Source of the DNA: Variovorax terrae
GTDB lineage: Bacteria > Pseudomonadota > Gammaproteobacteria > Burkholderiales > Burkholderiaceae_C
Reading direction: 5' to 3'
NCBI RefSeq assembly: GCF_022809125.1
Contig: NZ_JALGBI010000001.1
Span: forward strand, 1,240,001 to 1,304,000
DNA: 64,000 bases
The notes under the pieces were generated by a model. That model was not told the origin of the DNA and searched no databases. It worked only from the letters and a program-made list of their open reading frames with translations. The stretch's first letter is position 1, and every line of letters starts with the position of its first letter. Positions 1-11,383 of the stretch are shown here, in pieces. A program made the translations under genes and the position numbers.

Positions 1-189
1 CAAAGAAAAGTGAGTCGCCTGCCGGGGCGAGTCCCGGCTTGCAGGCGAGCCAGCCATCTAAGACAACGAGCAAAGAACTCCTGAATCGATAGCAAGAAAC
101 GACCGTAGCACAAGGACCTCTGGCCAATTGAGCCCAAAAAATCCAGAATTTCCAGCCCATGAGGCACAACAGCCCCACCTGCCAGCCGC
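1..189. other. Left-edge region without a supported gene
   Basis: No start codon, ribosome site or recognisable protein supports a gene here. Short open frames running in from the left edge end at stops near position 80 (frame 1) and 95 (frame 3), so the 3' end of a plus-strand gene starting outside the window is possible but I cannot identify it. The only structure I see is a copy of the 44-bp repeat at 77-120. The minus-strand MarR gene ends at 190. Confidence 0.4.
77..120 (+). repeat. 44-bp bipartite repeat, copy 1 (left arm decayed)
   Basis: The 17-bp head reads ACTCC-N7-ATAGC: the right arm is intact and the left arm degenerate. After a 3-bp spacer comes the 24-bp tail beginning AAACGACCGTAG and containing AAGGAC. 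Head, spacer and tail lengths match the other copies exactly. Confidence 0.7.
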
Positions 190-675
190 TCAGGCCTGCC
201 CCCCCGCCTGCAGCGCCTCCTCACTGGCCACCAACTCCTGCGCCTTGGCCTTGAGCTTGGCCAGGCTGCTGACGAGCTGGTCGATCTCGGCCTGCGTCAG
301 CGCGCTGCGCAGCACGCGGTCGCGGTCGCGCGCCGCTTCGCCGAGGCCCTTCACGATCCTGCGCCCGGCGGCGGTGAGCTTGATGCGGGCCGAGCGCGCG
401 TCGGCGGCATCGGCGCGCCGCTCGGCGAAGCCGCGCTCCACGAGGCCGGTGACGATGCGGCTGATCTGCGCCTTGTCGGTGCTGGAGTAGGCCACCAGGT
501 CGCGCAAGGCCACCGGCTGCAGGTACTCGATCAGCGCCAGCGTGCGCCACTCCATCAGGCTCACGTCGTGCTCGCGGCGAAAGCGCATCGACGCGCTGCG
601 CCGCAGCACGTCGGAGGTGCTGTTGACTTCGTAGCTCAGCAGGGGGCGGAAGGCGGGCGTTCGGGGGGCGGCCAT
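190..675 (-). CDS. MarR-family transcriptional regulator
   Basis: A 161-residue winged-helix protein, normal length for MarR dimers. Helices leading into the recognition helix read STDKAQISRIVTGLVERGF, and the wing carries RRADAADARSARIKLT, the usual MarR D-x-R-S pattern. The ATG at 675 is preferred; an in-frame TTG at 681 lies closer to an AGGAG and could also be used. It begins 21 bp after the eptA stop on the same strand, so the two are probably cotranscribed. A role in controlling eptA or envelope/drug response is only guilt by association; the ligand is unknown. Confidence 0.85.
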   Translation of the reverse strand: MAAPRTPAFRPLLSYEVNSTSDVLRRSASMRFRREHDVSLMEWRTLALIEYLQPVALRDLVAYSSTDKAQISRIVTGLVERGFAERRADAADARSARIKLTAAGRRIVKGLGEAARDRDRVLRSALTQAEIDQLVSSLAKLKAKAQELVASEEALQAGGQA

Positions 676-696
676 GGGCAAGGGGCTCCTGGCCTC

Positions 697-2388
697 TCAG
701 GGCGTGGTGCAGGGGCGGAACATGTCGAGCGACGGCTGGTAGGCCGCCGTCTGCACATGGAGCAGCCCGAGCACCGAGTGGAAATAGTTGTCGTGCGACA
801 GCGGCGCGTCGAGCCGCTGCTTGAGGCAGGCGGTGGACACCTTGCCGGCCTGCGCGAAGGCGGGCGACAGCCAGGTGATCCAGGGCACGTGCTTTTGCAC
901 GTCCGGCGCGATCGAGTACGGCAGGCCGTGCAGGTAGAGGTTGTTCTCGCCCAGCGACTCGCCGTGGTCCGAGACGTAGAGCATGGCGGGCAGCGAGCGC
1001 GGCTCCTGGGCCTTGAGCCAGCCGATCACGGACGACAGGAACTGGTCTGTGTACAGGATGGTGTTGTCGAAGGCGTTGACCACCTGCTCGCGCGCGCAGT
1101 CCTGCAGCGCGTTGCTGGTGCATTCGGGCTGGAACTTCTTGAACGCGGCGGGCACCCGCTTGTAGTAGGCCGGGCCGTGGCTGCCCATCTGGTGCATCAC
1201 GATCACCACGCCCTTGGCGCGGCGCTCGGCCGGCAGCGCGGCGATGCGCTGGTCGAGCTGGTTCAGCATGATCTCGTCGAAGCACTCGCCGCCCTCGCAC
1301 AGGCCCGGCACCTTGAGGTTCGAGGTGTCGGCCTGCGCCACGCGGTCGCACACGCCCTTGCAGCCCGACTGGTTGTCGATCCACAGCACGGCGAGGCCGG
1401 CGCGCTGCAGCACGTCGAGCAGGTTCTCGTAGTTGGCCTTGCGGCTCTCGAACGCCTGGCGCCCCAGGTGCGAGAACATGCAGGGCAGCGAGGCCGCCGT
1501 GCTGGTGCCGCAGGACCAGGCGTTGCGAAAGCTCTGAACATCCTCGCCGGCCAGCTTCGGGTTGGTGGGGCGGCCATAGCCGTTGAGCGCGAAGTTGCCG
1601 CTGCGCGCCGTCTCGCCCAGCACCAGCACCAGCAGCGGCGGCCGGGCCGGCTTGCCGGGCAGCGGGGCGAGCCGGGCGTCCTCGCCCAGCGGCAGCAAGG
1701 TGTTGCTGTCGAGCTGGAAGGGCTTGCTGGCGAGGTCGACCAGCGCATAGAGCGAGTTGAGCGGGTTGATGAGGTAGCGCACCTGGGTGTGGTTGCGCAT
1801 CACCGACGAAAAGTCCTGGAAGATCAGCAGCAGGGTGCCCGCCAGCAGGGCGCAGGACGCGATGAACAGGAGCGCGTTCTGGAACAGCCGCCGCAGCCAC
1901 GGCACGCGCTTGACGGGGGTGCGCCAGAGCCACAGCAGGGGCAGCAGCGCCAGCACCAGCACGGTGAGCAGCAGCCGCAGGTTGAGCAGGTCCAGCGTCT
2001 CGCGCGGGTTGGTCTGCAGCACGTTGGTCACCATGGGGGTGTCGATCACCACGCCGTAGGCCATCATGAAATAGGCGCCGAAGGCCGCGGCGAGCACGAA
2101 CAGCGCGATCGCCGGCTTGAGCGTCCAGCGCCAGGCCAGCAGCGTCAGCAGCGCGCCGACGGCGGCCGCGATCGCCACGGCGAAGCCGGCGCCGAACGCC
2201 AGCCCGCGCAGGTTGTCCAGCTCGGGCAGCCGCAGCAGCTCACGCCACAGCGGCACGTTGCAGGCGGTGGCGATCCACAGGCTGGCCAGCAGGATCAGCC
2301 AGGCCGGGTGCATGGCCTCGCGCTGCTCGGGAATGGAAAACAGCGAGGACGACGAAAACTCGGTGGAGCGGAACAACTTCAACGACAT
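697..2388 (-). CDS. eptA: EptA-family lipid A phosphoethanolamine transferase
   Basis: A 563-residue inner-membrane enzyme of the EptA/MCR alkaline-phosphatase-fold family, expected to transfer phosphoethanolamine from phosphatidylethanolamine to lipid A. Residues 1-200 hold about five hydrophobic segments; the periplasmic catalytic domain follows. The nucleophile motif GETAR puts the catalytic threonine at 260, CGTSTAASLPCMFS (293-306) is the family signature, and SDHGESLGEN (473-482) with HGLPY (487-491) supplies metal ligands. Several cysteines (C293, C303, C343, C347, C364, C369, C423, C431) look like the conserved periplasmic disulfides. Family members can lower cationic-peptide susceptibility, but physiological expression cannot be read here. 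The symbol is by family; the modified sugar is not proven. Confidence 0.9.
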   Translation of the reverse strand: MSLKLFRSTEFSSSSLFSIPEQREAMHPAWLILLASLWIATACNVPLWRELLRLPELDNLRGLAFGAGFAVAIAAAVGALLTLLAWRWTLKPAIALFVLAAAFGAYFMMAYGVVIDTPMVTNVLQTNPRETLDLLNLRLLLTVLVLALLPLLWLWRTPVKRVPWLRRLFQNALLFIASCALLAGTLLLIFQDFSSVMRNHTQVRYLINPLNSLYALVDLASKPFQLDSNTLLPLGEDARLAPLPGKPARPPLLVLVLGETARSGNFALNGYGRPTNPKLAGEDVQSFRNAWSCGTSTAASLPCMFSHLGRQAFESRKANYENLLDVLQRAGLAVLWIDNQSGCKGVCDRVAQADTSNLKVPGLCEGGECFDEIMLNQLDQRIAALPAERRAKGVVIVMHQMGSHGPAYYKRVPAAFKKFQPECTSNALQDCAREQVVNAFDNTILYTDQFLSSVIGWLKAQEPRSLPAMLYVSDHGESLGENNLYLHGLPYSIAPDVQKHVPWITWLSPAFAQAGKVSTACLKQRLDAPLSHDNYFHSVLGLLHVQTAAYQPSLDMFRPCTTP

Positions 2389-2424
2389 GGCGCCACATTG
2401 TCCGCTGTTTTTGTGACCTTTTTC

Positions 2425-3294
2425 TCAGGCCGGCGCGTGCCCCTGCAGCTGGCGCGCATGGTGGGCGATGTGGTCCGCCATGAAGGTCGAGATGAAGTAG
2501 TAGCCGTGGTCGTAGCCCGCATGGCGGCGCAGCGAAAGCGGCTGGCCCACCGCCGCGCAGGCCTGCTCGAAGGCCTCGGGCATCAGCTCGCTGTCCAGGA
2601 ATTTGTCGGCCAGTCCCTGGTCGATCAGGATGCCTTGCGGGTAGGGCGCGTCTGCCCGGGCGCGCATCAGCAGGCTGGCGTCGTGGCCATGCCACGCTGC
2701 CGGATCGGGGCCGAGGTAGCCGCTGAAGGCCTTGCGGCCCCAGGGGCAGCGCGTGGGTGCGCAGATCGGCGCGAAGGCCGACAGCGAGCGGAACCGGCCC
2801 GGGTGCCGCAGCGCCAGCGTGAGCGCGCCGTGCCCGCCCATCGAGTGGCCGAACACGCCCAGGCGCGTGCTGTCCACGGGCAGCCGTTCGGCCAGCAGCG
2901 GCAGCAGCTCGTGCATCAGCCAGCTCTCCATGCGCCAGTGCGCGGCCCAGGGCTCCTGCGTGGCGTCGAGGTAGAAGCCCGCGCCCACGCCGAAGTCCCA
3001 GCTCTCGGCTTCGCCGGGCACGCCGGCGCCGCGCGGGCTGGTGTCGGGCGCGATCAGCGCCAGGCCGAACTCGGCCGCCAGCCGCTGCGCGCCCGCCTTG
3101 GCCATGAAGGTCTCCTCGGTGCAGGTCAGCCCCGCGAGGTAGAGCAGGGCCGGCACCGGGCCTTGCCCGGCCTGCGGCGGCAGGAACACCGAGAAGCGCA
3201 TCGGCAGGCCGATCTCGCGCGAGGTGTGCTCGTGAAAGCGCTGCACGCCGCCGAAGCAGCGGTGTTCCGAAAGGGTCTTCAGGGCATCAGTCAT
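2425..3294 (-). CDS. fghA: S-formylglutathione hydrolase
   Basis: A 289-residue esterase-D-type alpha/beta hydrolase converting S-formylglutathione to formate and glutathione, the second step of glutathione-dependent formaldehyde oxidation. The N-terminus carries the family pattern GLPMRFSVFLPP and YLAGLTCTEETF (52-63). The nucleophile elbow GHSMGGHGAL puts the catalytic serine at 151. It lies directly downstream of frmA on the same strand with 125 bp between them, a gap filled mostly by a dispersed repeat. Length is typical (about 280). Also called frmB in other genomes. Confidence 0.95.
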   Translation of the reverse strand: MTDALKTLSEHRCFGGVQRFHEHTSREIGLPMRFSVFLPPQAGQGPVPALLYLAGLTCTEETFMAKAGAQRLAAEFGLALIAPDTSPRGAGVPGEAESWDFGVGAGFYLDATQEPWAAHWRMESWLMHELLPLLAERLPVDSTRLGVFGHSMGGHGALTLALRHPGRFRSLSAFAPICAPTRCPWGRKAFSGYLGPDPAAWHGHDASLLMRARADAPYPQGILIDQGLADKFLDSELMPEAFEQACAAVGQPLSLRRHAGYDHGYYFISTFMADHIAHHARQLQGHAPA

Positions 3295-3338
3295 ACAGTC
3301 ACTCGCAACGAATCAGAGAAGCGGTGCCCCGCCAGAGG

Positions 3339-3417
3339 CACCGCGGAACCGGCTCTGCCGGGCCGCTGGTGTCGCCCCCGGCCGGGGGGAGGCGCAGCGA
3401 AGCGAAGCCTGGGGGCG
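3339..3417 (-). repeat. About 79-bp dispersed repeat, copy A (REP-like)
   Basis: Read on the minus strand it starts CGCCCCCAGGCTTCGCTTCG, has a GC hairpin CCCCCGGCCGGGGG near the middle, and ends GAGCCGGTTCCGCGGTG. It matches the copy at 50392-50470 over its whole length, with substitutions. It fills most of the frmA-fghA intergenic gap. Confidence 0.75.
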
Positions 3418-3419
3418 AG

Positions 3420-4526
<1,107 letters not shown>

Positions 4527-4624
4527 GGCGTGCGGTTCAAGGTGGCGGAAGACACGCACTATAAGCGCGGCCCGACACCCCTGCGCCGCACTGCGGCTTG
4601 CGGTGGCGGCGTCCGGATTCCTGT

Positions 4625-4668
4625 TTGAAAACAAAATGCCCCACGCGCCGGGATCGGCGGGTGGGGCA
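4625..4668 (-). terminator. Intrinsic terminator after dnaJ
   Basis: On the minus strand, an 8-bp perfect stem TGCCCCAC/GTGGGGCA, extended inward by a further GC-rich stem, is followed at once by TTTTGTTTT. It lies 19 bp beyond the dnaJ stop and in front of frmA, so it should separate the heat-shock transcript from the formaldehyde genes. Confidence 0.85.
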
Positions 4669-4686
4669 GGCCGCGGACGCGTGTTC

Positions 4687-5829
4687 TCAGGCGAAGAACT
4701 TCTTCAGCTTGTCGGTCCAGTTGCCTTCGCTGGGCGAATGGCGGGCGCCGCCTTTCTTGAGCGATTCGTCGAGTTCCTTGAGCAGCTTGCGCTGGTGCTC
4801 GGTGAGCTTGACCGGCGTTTCCACCGTGATGTGGCAATAGAGGTCGCCGGGGTAGCTGGAGCGCACGCCCTTGATGCCCTTGCCGCGCAGGCGGAACTGC
4901 TTGCCGGGCTGCGTGCCTTCGGGGATGTCGATGGCGGCCTTGCCGGCCAGCGTGGGCACCTCGATCTCGCCGCCCAGCGAGGCGGTGGTGATGCTGATGG
5001 GCACCGCGCAGTGCAGGTCGTCGCCGTCGCGCTCGAAGATGTCGTGCTTCTTCAGGCGGATCTCGATGTACAGGTCGCCGGGCGGGCCGCCGTTGGTGCC
5101 GGGCTCGCCGTTGCCCGCGCTTCGGATGCGCATGCCGTCGTCGATGCCGGCGGGAATCTTCACTTCCAGCGTCTTGTTGTTCTTGAGCTTGCCCTGGCCG
5201 TGGCAGGTGGCGCAGGGCTCGGGAATGATCTTGCCCGTGCCGTGGCACTGCGGGCAGGTCTGCTGCACGCTGAAGAAGCCCTGGCGCATCTGCACGGCGC
5301 CGGCGCCGTGGCAGGTGGTGCAGGTGATCGGCTTGGTGCCGGGCTTGGCGCCGCTGCCGTGGCAGGTGCCGCATTCGTCCCAGCTCGGGATGCGGATCTG
5401 CGCGTCCTTGCCGTGGGCCGCTTCCTCGAGCGTGACTTCCATGGCGTAGCTCAGGTCGCTGCCGCGGTAGACCTGGCGGCCGCCGCGCTGCTGGCCGCCG
5501 CGCTGGCCGCCGAAGATGTCGCCGAAGATGTCGCCAAAGGCCTCGGCGAAGCCGCCGAAGCCCTCGGCCCCGGGGCCGCCCGGGCCGCGCATGTTCGGGT
5601 CCACGCCGGCATGGCCGTACTGGTCGTAGGCCGCGCGCTTCTGCTCGTCGCTGAGCATCTCGTAGGCTTCCTTGGCCTCCTTGAACTTGGCCTCGGCGTC
5701 CTTGGCGGTGTCGCCCTGGTTGCGGTCAGGGTGGTGCTTCATCGCGAGCTTGCGATACGCCTTCTTGATCTCTTCCTCGCTGGCGTTCTTGGGGACGCCC
5801 AAGGTTTCGTAATAGTCTCGTTTGGCCAT
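4687..5829 (-). CDS. dnaJ: Chaperone DnaJ (Hsp40)
   Basis: A 380-residue type I J-protein, the co-chaperone that stimulates DnaK ATPase and delivers unfolded clients. The J domain has HPD at 33-35. A Gly/Phe-rich stretch follows (about 81-120), then four CxxCxGxG zinc-finger repeats at 153-160, 170-177, 192-199 and 206-213, and the C-terminal substrate domains. [12 protein letters not shown] at 5829 is the canonical start; an ATG four codons upstream is unlikely. It is the last gene of grpE-dnaK-dnaJ, separated from dnaK by a gap with two hairpins. Confidence 0.98.
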   Translation of the reverse strand: MAKRDYYETLGVPKNASEEEIKKAYRKLAMKHHPDRNQGDTAKDAEAKFKEAKEAYEMLSDEQKRAAYDQYGHAGVDPNMRGPGGPGAEGFGGFAEAFGDIFGDIFGGQRGGQQRGGRQVYRGSDLSYAMEVTLEEAAHGKDAQIRIPSWDECGTCHGSGAKPGTKPITCTTCHGAGAVQMRQGFFSVQQTCPQCHGTGKIIPEPCATCHGQGKLKNNKTLEVKIPAGIDDGMRIRSAGNGEPGTNGGPPGDLYIEIRLKKHDIFERDGDDLHCAVPISITTASLGGEIEVPTLAGKAAIDIPEGTQPGKQFRLRGKGIKGVRSSYPGDLYCHITVETPVKLTEHQRKLLKELDESLKKGGARHSPSEGNWTDKLKKFFA

Positions 5830-5856
5830 CGTGTATCTCAACTCATTGACGCAAAA

Positions 5857-5895
5857 CGCCGCGTTGACGATCCGGCGGATCGGTCGAACGCGGCG
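5857..5895. other. Long imperfect hairpin upstream of dnaJ
   Basis: A 17-nt left arm (CGCCGCGTTGACGATCC) pairs with a 19-nt right arm around a GGC loop, with two single-base bulges. It lies just upstream of the dnaJ start inside the grpE-dnaK-dnaJ unit. There is no U-run, so RNA processing or stability, or damping of readthrough into dnaJ, is more likely than full termination. Confidence 0.6.
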
Positions 5896-5903
5896 AAAGA
5901 GCG

Positions 5904-5928
5904 GTCATGCATGGTCGGCATGCATGAC
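5904..5928. other. Perfect 10-bp inverted repeat after dnaK
   Basis: GTCATGCATG and CATGCATGAC are perfectly complementary around a 5-base loop (GTCGG). The structure starts 9 bp past the dnaK stop codon. It could partially terminate transcription or protect the dnaK 3' end, giving more DnaK than DnaJ; this role is inference. Confidence 0.65.
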
Positions 5929-5936
5929 GCTGGTTC

Positions 5937-7871
<1,935 letters not shown>

Positions 7872-7941
7872 GTTGTTTCTCCGGAATATCTGAAAATGGG
7901 GTATCAATAACTTGTGGATAACTTGAGGAAGTTCAAGCGGT

Positions 7942-8502
7942 TTATTTCGGGCCGGCCACGGTCACCAGGGCGGGGCGCAGCACGCGCTCGGCGATGGTGT
8001 AGCCCTTTTGCAGCACCGTGACGACGGTGTTGGCTTCCTGGTCGGCGGGCACCACGCTGATGGCCTGGTGCTGGTGCGGATCGAACCTGGCGCCCGCGGC
8101 GGGGGCGATCTCGATGACCTTGTTGCGCTCCAGCGCGCTCTTGAGCTGGCGCAGCGTGGCTTCGGCGCCTTCGCGGATCTGCTCGATCGTGCCGCCCTGG
8201 ATCGCCAGGCCGGCTTCCAGGCTGTCGAGCACGGGCAGCAGGCTGTCGGCGAAGCCCTCGACGGCAAACTTGCGGGCCTTGGTGACTTCTTCCTCGGCGC
8301 GGCGGCGCGCGTTCTGCACGTCGGCCTGGGCGCGCAGGAACTGGTCGGCCATCTCGGCGTTCCGGGCCTGCAGCGCGGCCAGCTCGGCCTGCAGCTCGTT
8401 CAGCGCATCGGCCTCGTTGGCGGCCTGGGCGGCCTCGAGTTCCTCGGGGCTGGGGGCGCCGCCAAGAGGTTGATTCTGCTCGGGTTGTGTGGTGTCGGAC
8501 AT
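7942..8502 (-). CDS. grpE: Nucleotide-exchange factor GrpE
   Basis: A 186-residue GrpE, which releases ADP from DnaK. A long N-terminal coiled coil (about 20-95, rich in A/E/L/R heptads) is followed by the beta-wing domain with the family pattern FDPHQHQAI (about 141-149) and [19 protein letters not shown] near the end. MSDTTQPEQ at 8502 is chosen over the longer frame from 8565, which would read through the promoter region. It is first in grpE-dnaK-dnaJ. Confidence 0.97.
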   Translation of the reverse strand: MSDTTQPEQNQPLGGAPSPEELEAAQAANEADALNELQAELAALQARNAEMADQFLRAQADVQNARRRAEEEVTKARKFAVEGFADSLLPVLDSLEAGLAIQGGTIEQIREGAEATLRQLKSALERNKVIEIAPAAGARFDPHQHQAISVVPADQEANTVVTVLQKGYTIAERVLRPALVTVAGPK

Positions 8503-8541
8503 GCTTGCAAAACGGGAAAGAAAATGACAACCCTGCCTAGG

Positions 8542-8566
8542 TCGGGGCAGGTTTCCCCTTTTCAAG
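8542..8566 (-). promoter_or_regulatory. Probable sigma-32 heat-shock promoter of grpE
   Basis: On the minus strand CTTGAAA (8566-8560) matches the sigma-32 -35 element. After 12 bp comes CCCCGA (8547-8542), which fits the CCCCAT-type -10 at four to five positions. It lies about 40 bp upstream of the grpE ATG. A CCTGCC/GGCAGG inverted repeat brackets the promoter. Confidence 0.6.
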
Positions 8567-8662
8567 GCAGGGGAATTGTGAAGCGGCCCCCCGGTTCGGG
8601 GGCGGCCGCCGGCTCCGGCGGGCCCGTGCCCCCGGCGGCGGCCTGGGGCCCCGGGCCGCCTG

Positions 8663-9013
8663 TCAGTGCGCGTCGAGCAGCTCGACGTCGAACTTGAGCG
8701 TGGCGTGAGGCGGAATCACGCCGCCGGCGCCGCGCGCGCCATAGCCAAGCGCGGCCGGAATGATCAGGGTGCGCTTGCCGCCGATCTTCATGCCGGCGAC
8801 GCCTTCGTCCCAGCCGCGGATCACCATGCCGGCGCCCAGCGAGAAGGCGAAGGGGTCGTTGCGGTCATGGCTGGAATCGAACTTGGCGCCCTGGGCGCCG
8901 TCGTTGTAGAGCCAGCCGGTGTAGTGCACGTGCACGTGCTGGCCGGCCCGGGCTTCGGCGCCGCTGCCGACGGTGGTGTCTTCGTATTGCAGGCCGGAGG
9001 GGGTGGTGATCAT
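8663..9013 (-). CDS. FKBP-type peptidyl-prolyl cis-trans isomerase
   Basis: A 116-residue single-domain FKBP, accelerating proline isomerisation, probably in the cytoplasm since there is no signal peptide. The start [18 protein letters not shown] is typical of short FKBPs. Active-site residues are seen in [37 protein letters not shown] and [23 protein letters not shown]. An in-frame start at 9037 would add eight residues that include repeat-derived codons, so 9013 is preferred. It ends 160 bp before grpE. Confidence 0.93.
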   Translation of the reverse strand: MITTPSGLQYEDTTVGSGAEARAGQHVHVHYTGWLYNDGAQGAKFDSSHDRNDPFAFSLGAGMVIRGWDEGVAGMKIGGKRTLIIPAALGYGARGAGGVIPPHATLKFDVELLDAH

Positions 9014-9029
9014 GGCGAATTCCTTGGTT

Positions 9030-9073
9030 GCTATCAAAAAAATAGCTGAAAACGTCCGCAGGGCGCGGACATT
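9030..9073 (+). repeat. 44-bp bipartite repeat, copy 2
   Basis: The head is GCTAT-CAAAAAA-ATAGC, spacer TGA, then a 24-bp tail beginning AAACGTCCGCAGG. The tail forms a hairpin GTCCGC/GCGGAC around a 5-base loop. It lies between the FAH-family gene and the FKBP gene, immediately upstream of the FKBP start. Confidence 0.8.
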
Positions 9074-9092
9074 GGTCTTGAAAACCTTGAAA

Positions 9093-10268
9093 TTATGCCA
9101 GCAGGCCGCGCCGGGCCAGGTCGCGCATCAGCGCCACGGCCCCGTAGCGCCAGGGCGCCACCCGGTCCGAGGTGTTGACGCGGTTGACCAGGGTGCCGAG
9201 CTGCGGCGTGCCGATGCTCACCACGTCGCCCACCACATGGGTGAAACCCTGGCCCGGGCCATGGCGGTCCTGCGTGGGCGCGAACATGGTGCCCAGGAAC
9301 AGCATGAAGCCGTCGGGGTACTGGTGGCAGGGGCCGCTGGCCTGGGCCACGAGATCCAGCGGGTCGCGGCTGATGCGGGCGAGCGAGCTGCTGCCGTGCA
9401 TCACGAAGCCGTCGGGGCCGTCCACCCGCATCGACAGCTCGCAGCGGCGCACCTCGTCGATGCCGAACTGCGCATCGAACAGCCGGATGAAGGGCCCGAT
9501 GGCGCAGCTTGCGTTGTTGTCCTTGGCCTTGCCCAGCAGCAGGGCGCTGCGGCCCTCGAAGTCGCGCAGGTTGACGTCGTTGCCCAGGGTGGCGCCGCGG
9601 ACCTCGCCGCGCGAGTTGACGGCCAGCACCACCTCGGGCTCGGGGTTGTTCCAGGCGCTCTTGGGGTGCAGCCCCACCTCCGCGCCGGTGCCCACGGCGC
9701 TCATCGGCTGCGCCTTGGTGAAGATTTCCGCGTCGGGGCCGATGCCCACCTCGAGGTACTGCGACCACAGGCCCTGGGCCACCAGCACCTCCTTGAGCGC
9801 CAGGGCCTCGGGCGAGCCGGGCACCACGCTGGCCAGGTTGTCGCCGATCACCGACACCACCGCCGCGCGCACCGCCTCGGCCCGGCCGGCATCGCCGCGC
9901 GCCTGCTCCTCGATCACGCGTTCGAGCATCGAGGCCACGAAGGTCACGCCCGCGGCCTTGATCGCCTGCAGGTCGCAGGGCGCCAGCAGCCAGGGGCGGG
10001 CCTCGTCCCGGGTGCCGGCGGCGCTGTTCGCGAGCACGGCGGCGGTGTCGGCCAGGCGTGGGGCTGCGTGCGTGCGCACGGCGCCGGCCGCATCGGGCAG
10101 GTCGAGCAGCTGGCTGGCGGTGGCGGCGAGGCGGGAGAGGTCGTACAGGCCGTCTTCCTGCACACGCACCAGGGCCGGGCCGGCGCCCGGCAGCCAGAGC
10201 CGGCCGATCAGCAGGGCCTGCGCAGGGTCGCGCGGCAGGCAGGCGCTGGTTTCGAGATGATTTTGCAT
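9093..10268 (-). CDS. Fumarylacetoacetate-hydrolase-family protein
   Basis: A 391-residue member of the FAH superfamily, metal-dependent enzymes acting on 2-oxo acids or cleaving C-C bonds. The metal-site pattern is visible as NPEPEVVLAV and GNDVNLRDFEG, followed by GKAKDNNASCAIGPFI. Length and an N-terminal extension of about 130 residues resemble the 2-keto-3-deoxy-pentonate dehydratase branch more than the short FAH hydrolases, but the substrate cannot be fixed. MQNHLETSA at 10268 is the preferred start. Neighbours give no pathway context, so a sugar-acid role is a suggestion only. Confidence 0.8.
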   Translation of the reverse strand: MQNHLETSACLPRDPAQALLIGRLWLPGAGPALVRVQEDGLYDLSRLAATASQLLDLPDAAGAVRTHAAPRLADTAAVLANSAAGTRDEARPWLLAPCDLQAIKAAGVTFVASMLERVIEEQARGDAGRAEAVRAAVVSVIGDNLASVVPGSPEALALKEVLVAQGLWSQYLEVGIGPDAEIFTKAQPMSAVGTGAEVGLHPKSAWNNPEPEVVLAVNSRGEVRGATLGNDVNLRDFEGRSALLLGKAKDNNASCAIGPFIRLFDAQFGIDEVRRCELSMRVDGPDGFVMHGSSSLARISRDPLDLVAQASGPCHQYPDGFMLFLGTMFAPTQDRHGPGQGFTHVVGDVVSIGTPQLGTLVNRVNTSDRVAPWRYGAVALMRDLARRGLLA

Positions 10269-10296
10269 GGAGGTCCGCGTGCAGTGGGCGTCGGTT

Positions 10297-10340
10297 GCTA
10301 TCAAATCAAGAGTGGAGCGCGGAAATGGAAAAGGACAGGG
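10297..10340 (+). repeat. 44-bp bipartite repeat, copy 3 (degenerate)
   Basis: The head is GCTAT-CAAATCA-AGAGT with a decayed right arm. The tail retains AAGGACA in register with the other copies. It lies upstream of the FAH-family gene start; a separate short inverted repeat (AAGGACAGG/CCTGTCCTT) follows. Confidence 0.5.
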
Positions 10341-10376
10341 ATTGCCTGTCCTTCACGGGGCGTGCGCGCGGCCCGC

Positions 10377-10685
10377 TTACTTTTTCTTGGCCTGGCCCGC
10401 GGCCCACTTGCCGGCGAAGGCCTGCAGGTCGGACAGGCGCTTGAGCAGGTCGGTGCCCGAGAGGGTGAGGCTGTAGCCTTCGCTGGCGTGGTTGACGAGG
10501 CCGGCCTCGCGCAGTTCCTTGAGGCGGGTGTTCAGGGTGTTCGGGGTGATGCCGCCCACGCTGTCCTGCAGCAGGCGAAAGGTCTGGGGATGGCCGTCCC
10601 GGAGCGCCCACAGGACGCGGATGGCATAGCGGGACTCCAGCAGATCCAGCAACTGGCTGACGGCGGCATTTTCCTTGGAACTCAT
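10377..10685 (-). CDS. Small winged-helix (HxlR-like) transcriptional regulator
   Basis: A 102-residue single-domain DNA-binding protein with the pattern AVSQLLDLLESRYAIRVLWAL, a recognition helix around GGITPNTLNTRLKELREAGLV and a short wing, as in HxlR/ArsR-like regulators. It lacks the N-terminal cysteine common in redox-sensing HxlR proteins. MSSKENAAV at 10685 is chosen because upstream codons are low-complexity. It lies upstream of the FAH-family gene on the same strand (108 bp) and could regulate it; target and signal are unknown. Confidence 0.75.
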   Translation of the reverse strand: MSSKENAAVSQLLDLLESRYAIRVLWALRDGHPQTFRLLQDSVGGITPNTLNTRLKELREAGLVNHASEGYSLTLSGTDLLKRLSDLQAFAGKWAAGQAKKK

Positions 10686-10780
10686 TCTGCGATCTCCTCG
10701 AGTCGGTGATTGAACTGGCAGCGCAGGCTGCGTGCCCATGGCTGGCAAGGGCGGCCTGAATATATCGCAGATTCCGGCGT

Positions 10781-10824
10781 GCTACAAGTTTCATAGCTGC
10801 AAACGCATGAAAGACGTGCGCCCT
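10781..10824 (+). repeat. 44-bp bipartite repeat, copy 4 (tail divergent)
   Basis: The head is GCTAC-AAGTTTC-ATAGC with one arm mismatch, then TGC, then AAACGCATGAAAGACG. The 17+3+24 register is kept but the second half of the tail has drifted. It lies between two minus-strand regulator genes. Confidence 0.5.
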
Positions 10825-10853
10825 CGGACCACGGGGCCTCCGGCGCCGGGGGC

Positions 10854-11324
10854 TCAGGCGTAGATTTTCTGCAGCAGCCGGATCAGGGTCTTCTGCTCGG
10901 CCGGGCTCAGGTTGGCGGTGGACAGTTGCTCGAGCTCCAGCACCGTGCGCTCGGCGTCGCGCATCAGCTTCTGGCCGGCCGGCCGCAGGTGCAGGCCCAT
11001 GGCGCGGCCGTCGCGCGGATGCGGCCGCCGCTCGATCAGGCTGCGCTTGTCGAGCGTGCTGATCAGGCCCACCAGGTTGGGCGGCAGGATGCTGAGCGCG
11101 GTGCAGAGCTGGCGCGAGGTGATGCCCGGGTTGTGCTTGATCAGCGAGAGCACCGAGAAATCGGCCATGCCCAGCTCGTACACCGCCATGCGCTGCATGA
11201 AGTTGGGTGTGATCATGAGCATGGCGCGGCGCGTGTTGTAGCCCACCAGGCTTTCGAGGAAGCCGGCGTCGATGGTTTCGGCCGCGCTGGCGCGCGGGGT
11301 CTTGGCGGGGGCGGTGGAGCTCAT
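10854..11324 (-). CDS. MarR-family regulator of the hydroxycinnamate cluster
   Basis: A 156-residue MarR protein with the opening helix FLESLVGYNTRRAMLMI and the winged-helix segment GITSRQLCTALSILPPNLVGLISTLDKR, then RRPHPRDGRAMGLHL. It is the last gene of the minus-strand run from enoyl-CoA hydratase (23271) to here. MarR proteins (CouR, HcaR, FerR types) repress hydroxycinnamate genes in several proteobacteria and are released by the CoA thioester, so p-coumaroyl- or feruloyl-CoA is a reasonable ligand guess. A candidate operator lies at 23301-23315. Confidence 0.85.
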   Translation of the reverse strand: MSSTAPAKTPRASAAETIDAGFLESLVGYNTRRAMLMITPNFMQRMAVYELGMADFSVLSLIKHNPGITSRQLCTALSILPPNLVGLISTLDKRSLIERRPHPRDGRAMGLHLRPAGQKLMRDAERTVLELEQLSTANLSPAEQKTLIRLLQKIYA

Positions 11325-11383
11325 CCGGGGCGGGGCAGCGGGTTGCGGGAAATGGCGCCTACCTTACACCAGCGCGCGGCGGC

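Noticed and set aside
8581..8662. GC-rich block with CCCCCG/CGGGGG and GGAGCCGG, possibly a third copy of the 79-bp repeat
   Set aside because: Only short pieces match the two good copies and the register is not kept. It may be a decayed copy or just the FKBP 3' hairpin region.
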